From: UBA2653 sp964572685
GTDB taxonomy: Bacteria; Pseudomonadota; Gammaproteobacteria; Legionellales; Legionellaceae
Reading direction: 5' to 3'
Length of the DNA stretch: 7,722 nt
Assembly (NCBI GenBank): GCA_964572685.1
Contig: CAZNFJ010000065.1
Span: 1-7,722 of the forward strand
This document shows positions 7,299 through 7,722 of this stretch, one piece after another (the first letter of the stretch is position 1; every line of letters begins with the position of its first letter). Under the pieces are notes generated by a model. The model did not search any database and was not told where the DNA came from. It saw only the letters and a program-made list of their open reading frames with translations. A program made the translations under genes and the position numbers.

Positions 7299-7413
7299 AA
7301 ATCCAATATTTTTTCCGAGATAATCTTTTCAGTTTTATAACTGGAGAATAATAATGGGATTATCAGCAAAAAAACGCACTTATTATGAAGAACATTTAGA
7401 AGCCTGGCGTAAC
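7273..7413 (+). mobile_element. left end of an IS66-family element (fragment)
   Basis: The sequence GTAAGCGG at 7273 matches the GTAA-type terminal inverted repeat start of IS66-family elements, and it falls exactly where the phosphotransferase similarity stops. About 80 bases later, at 7354, a well-supplied ORF opens whose peptide resembles the first IS66 protein. IS66 elements usually duplicate 8 bp of target, so GATAAAAG (7265-7272) would be the left copy. Only about 141 bp remain before an IS3-type end takes over at 7414; any right-hand part is outside the window. Confidence 0.55.
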
Positions 7414-7416
7414 TGA
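7354..7416 (+). pseudogene. N-terminal fragment of an IS66-type first ORF (TnpA-like)
   Basis: Twenty codons read MGLSAKKRTYYEEHLEAWRN before TGA. GGAG lies seven bases before the ATG, so the start is well supported. The peptide resembles the start of IS66 TnpA-like proteins, where a helix such as YYEEHLEAWRN is normally followed by a serine-glycine-leucine-glutamine turn and a helix-turn-helix. The stop codon at 7414-7416 appears to be supplied by the TGAT tip of the next element and not by the gene itself. The fragment is too short to function. Confidence 0.5.
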
Positions 7417-7722
7417 TGTGGTTTACTAGATCCGGACACCCCAGTTAAGCGATAATATACAAAACTGGAGTATAGGATGTCTCAGAGAAAAAAATATTCT
7501 AAAGAATTTAAAATTGATGCCATTAATTTGGTACAAGAGCAAGGCTATAGCTGTTCTGAAGCAGGTAAAAGCCTGGATATTCCTTATTAACTTTTTAATC
7601 GTTGGATTAGAGAGAGTAAAAAATTAGATAATAATGAAGCCTTTCGAGGGAATGGTAAATTATCAGCTCGAATTGATTCACATTAAATGTCACCGAAGGT
7701 AGCGAAAAAAACAATCGTTGAC
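7414..7722 (+). mobile_element. left part of an IS3-family element (runs off the window)
   Basis: The segment starting TGATGTGG at 7414 has the layout of an IS3-subgroup left end: a TGAT tip, GGACACCCC about 20 bases in, a short TTAAGCGA stretch, then an orfA ATG 63 bases from the tip. The following orfA-like protein confirms the family. orfB, with the DDE catalytic domain, and the right inverted repeat are not in the window. The orfA is broken, so this copy is probably not autonomous. Confidence 0.6.
7477..7686 (+). pseudogene. IS3-family orfA (helix-turn-helix transposase subunit) with nonsense codons
   Basis: The ATG at 7477 has GGAG six bases upstream. The first 37 codons, opening MSQRKKYSKEFKIDAINLVQ, continue through a typical IS3 orfA DNA-binding helix-turn-helix (EQGYSCSEAGKSLDIPY). 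TAA at 7588-7590 then interrupts it, where a polar residue such as Asn or Gln would be expected. The same frame continues with typical orfA sequence LFNRWIRESKKLDNNEAF (39-56) and RGNGKLSA, which argues for a simple point nonsense mutation. After codon 64 the usual leucine-zipper region with its many Glu and Lys residues is missing: the frame reads RIDSH, then TAA at 7684-7686. This suggests a deletion or a junction with other DNA near 7670. The frame after that stop stays open to the window edge (MSPKVAKKTIVD) but is not recognised. Confidence 0.7.

Overview
The window comes from an AT-rich gammaproteobacterium, most likely of the order Legionellales. This placement rests on the gene order of the macromolecular-synthesis operon and on the look of the RpoD, DnaG and S21 proteins. 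No database search was possible.

The core (about 2190-6880) is read entirely leftwards (minus strand): rpsU (ribosomal protein S21), a yqeY-type GatB/YqeY gene, dnaG (primase), rpoD (sigma-70), then a CAU-anticodon tRNA best read as tRNA-Ile2. rpsU and yqeY overlap by four bases and yqeY and dnaG are six bases apart, so these three form one transcription unit behind a good sigma-70 promoter (TTGACG, 17 bp, TAAAAT). rpoD has its own strong promoter (TTGCAT, 18 bp, TATAAT) and a leader of about 165 nt with unusual small structures. The operon links initiation of translation, replication and transcription; yqeY is the extra member compared with the E. coli rpsU-dnaG-rpoD order.

Both flanks are accessory and decaying. 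On the left (1-2010), downstream of the tRNA 3' end, lie the first codons of an unknown leftward gene, a frameshifted gene of about 100 codons that may be a BECR-type nuclease, an AT-rich inverted repeat, and a secreted papain-like (YiiX/LRAT/NlpC-like) protein gene of 470 codons broken by three nonsense codons that all lie in one otherwise open frame. On the right (6981-7722), an APH-type phosphotransferase gene is cut after about 97 codons at a GTAAGCG sequence that looks like the left end of an IS66-family element. That element is in turn cut after about 141 bp by an IS3-family left end, whose orfA carries nonsense codons. The right flank is therefore a nest of insertion sequences in an already inactivated gene.

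No CRISPR array, rRNA or intact mobile element is visible. The most unusual signals are the clustered in-frame stops, the nested IS junctions and the rpoD leader.
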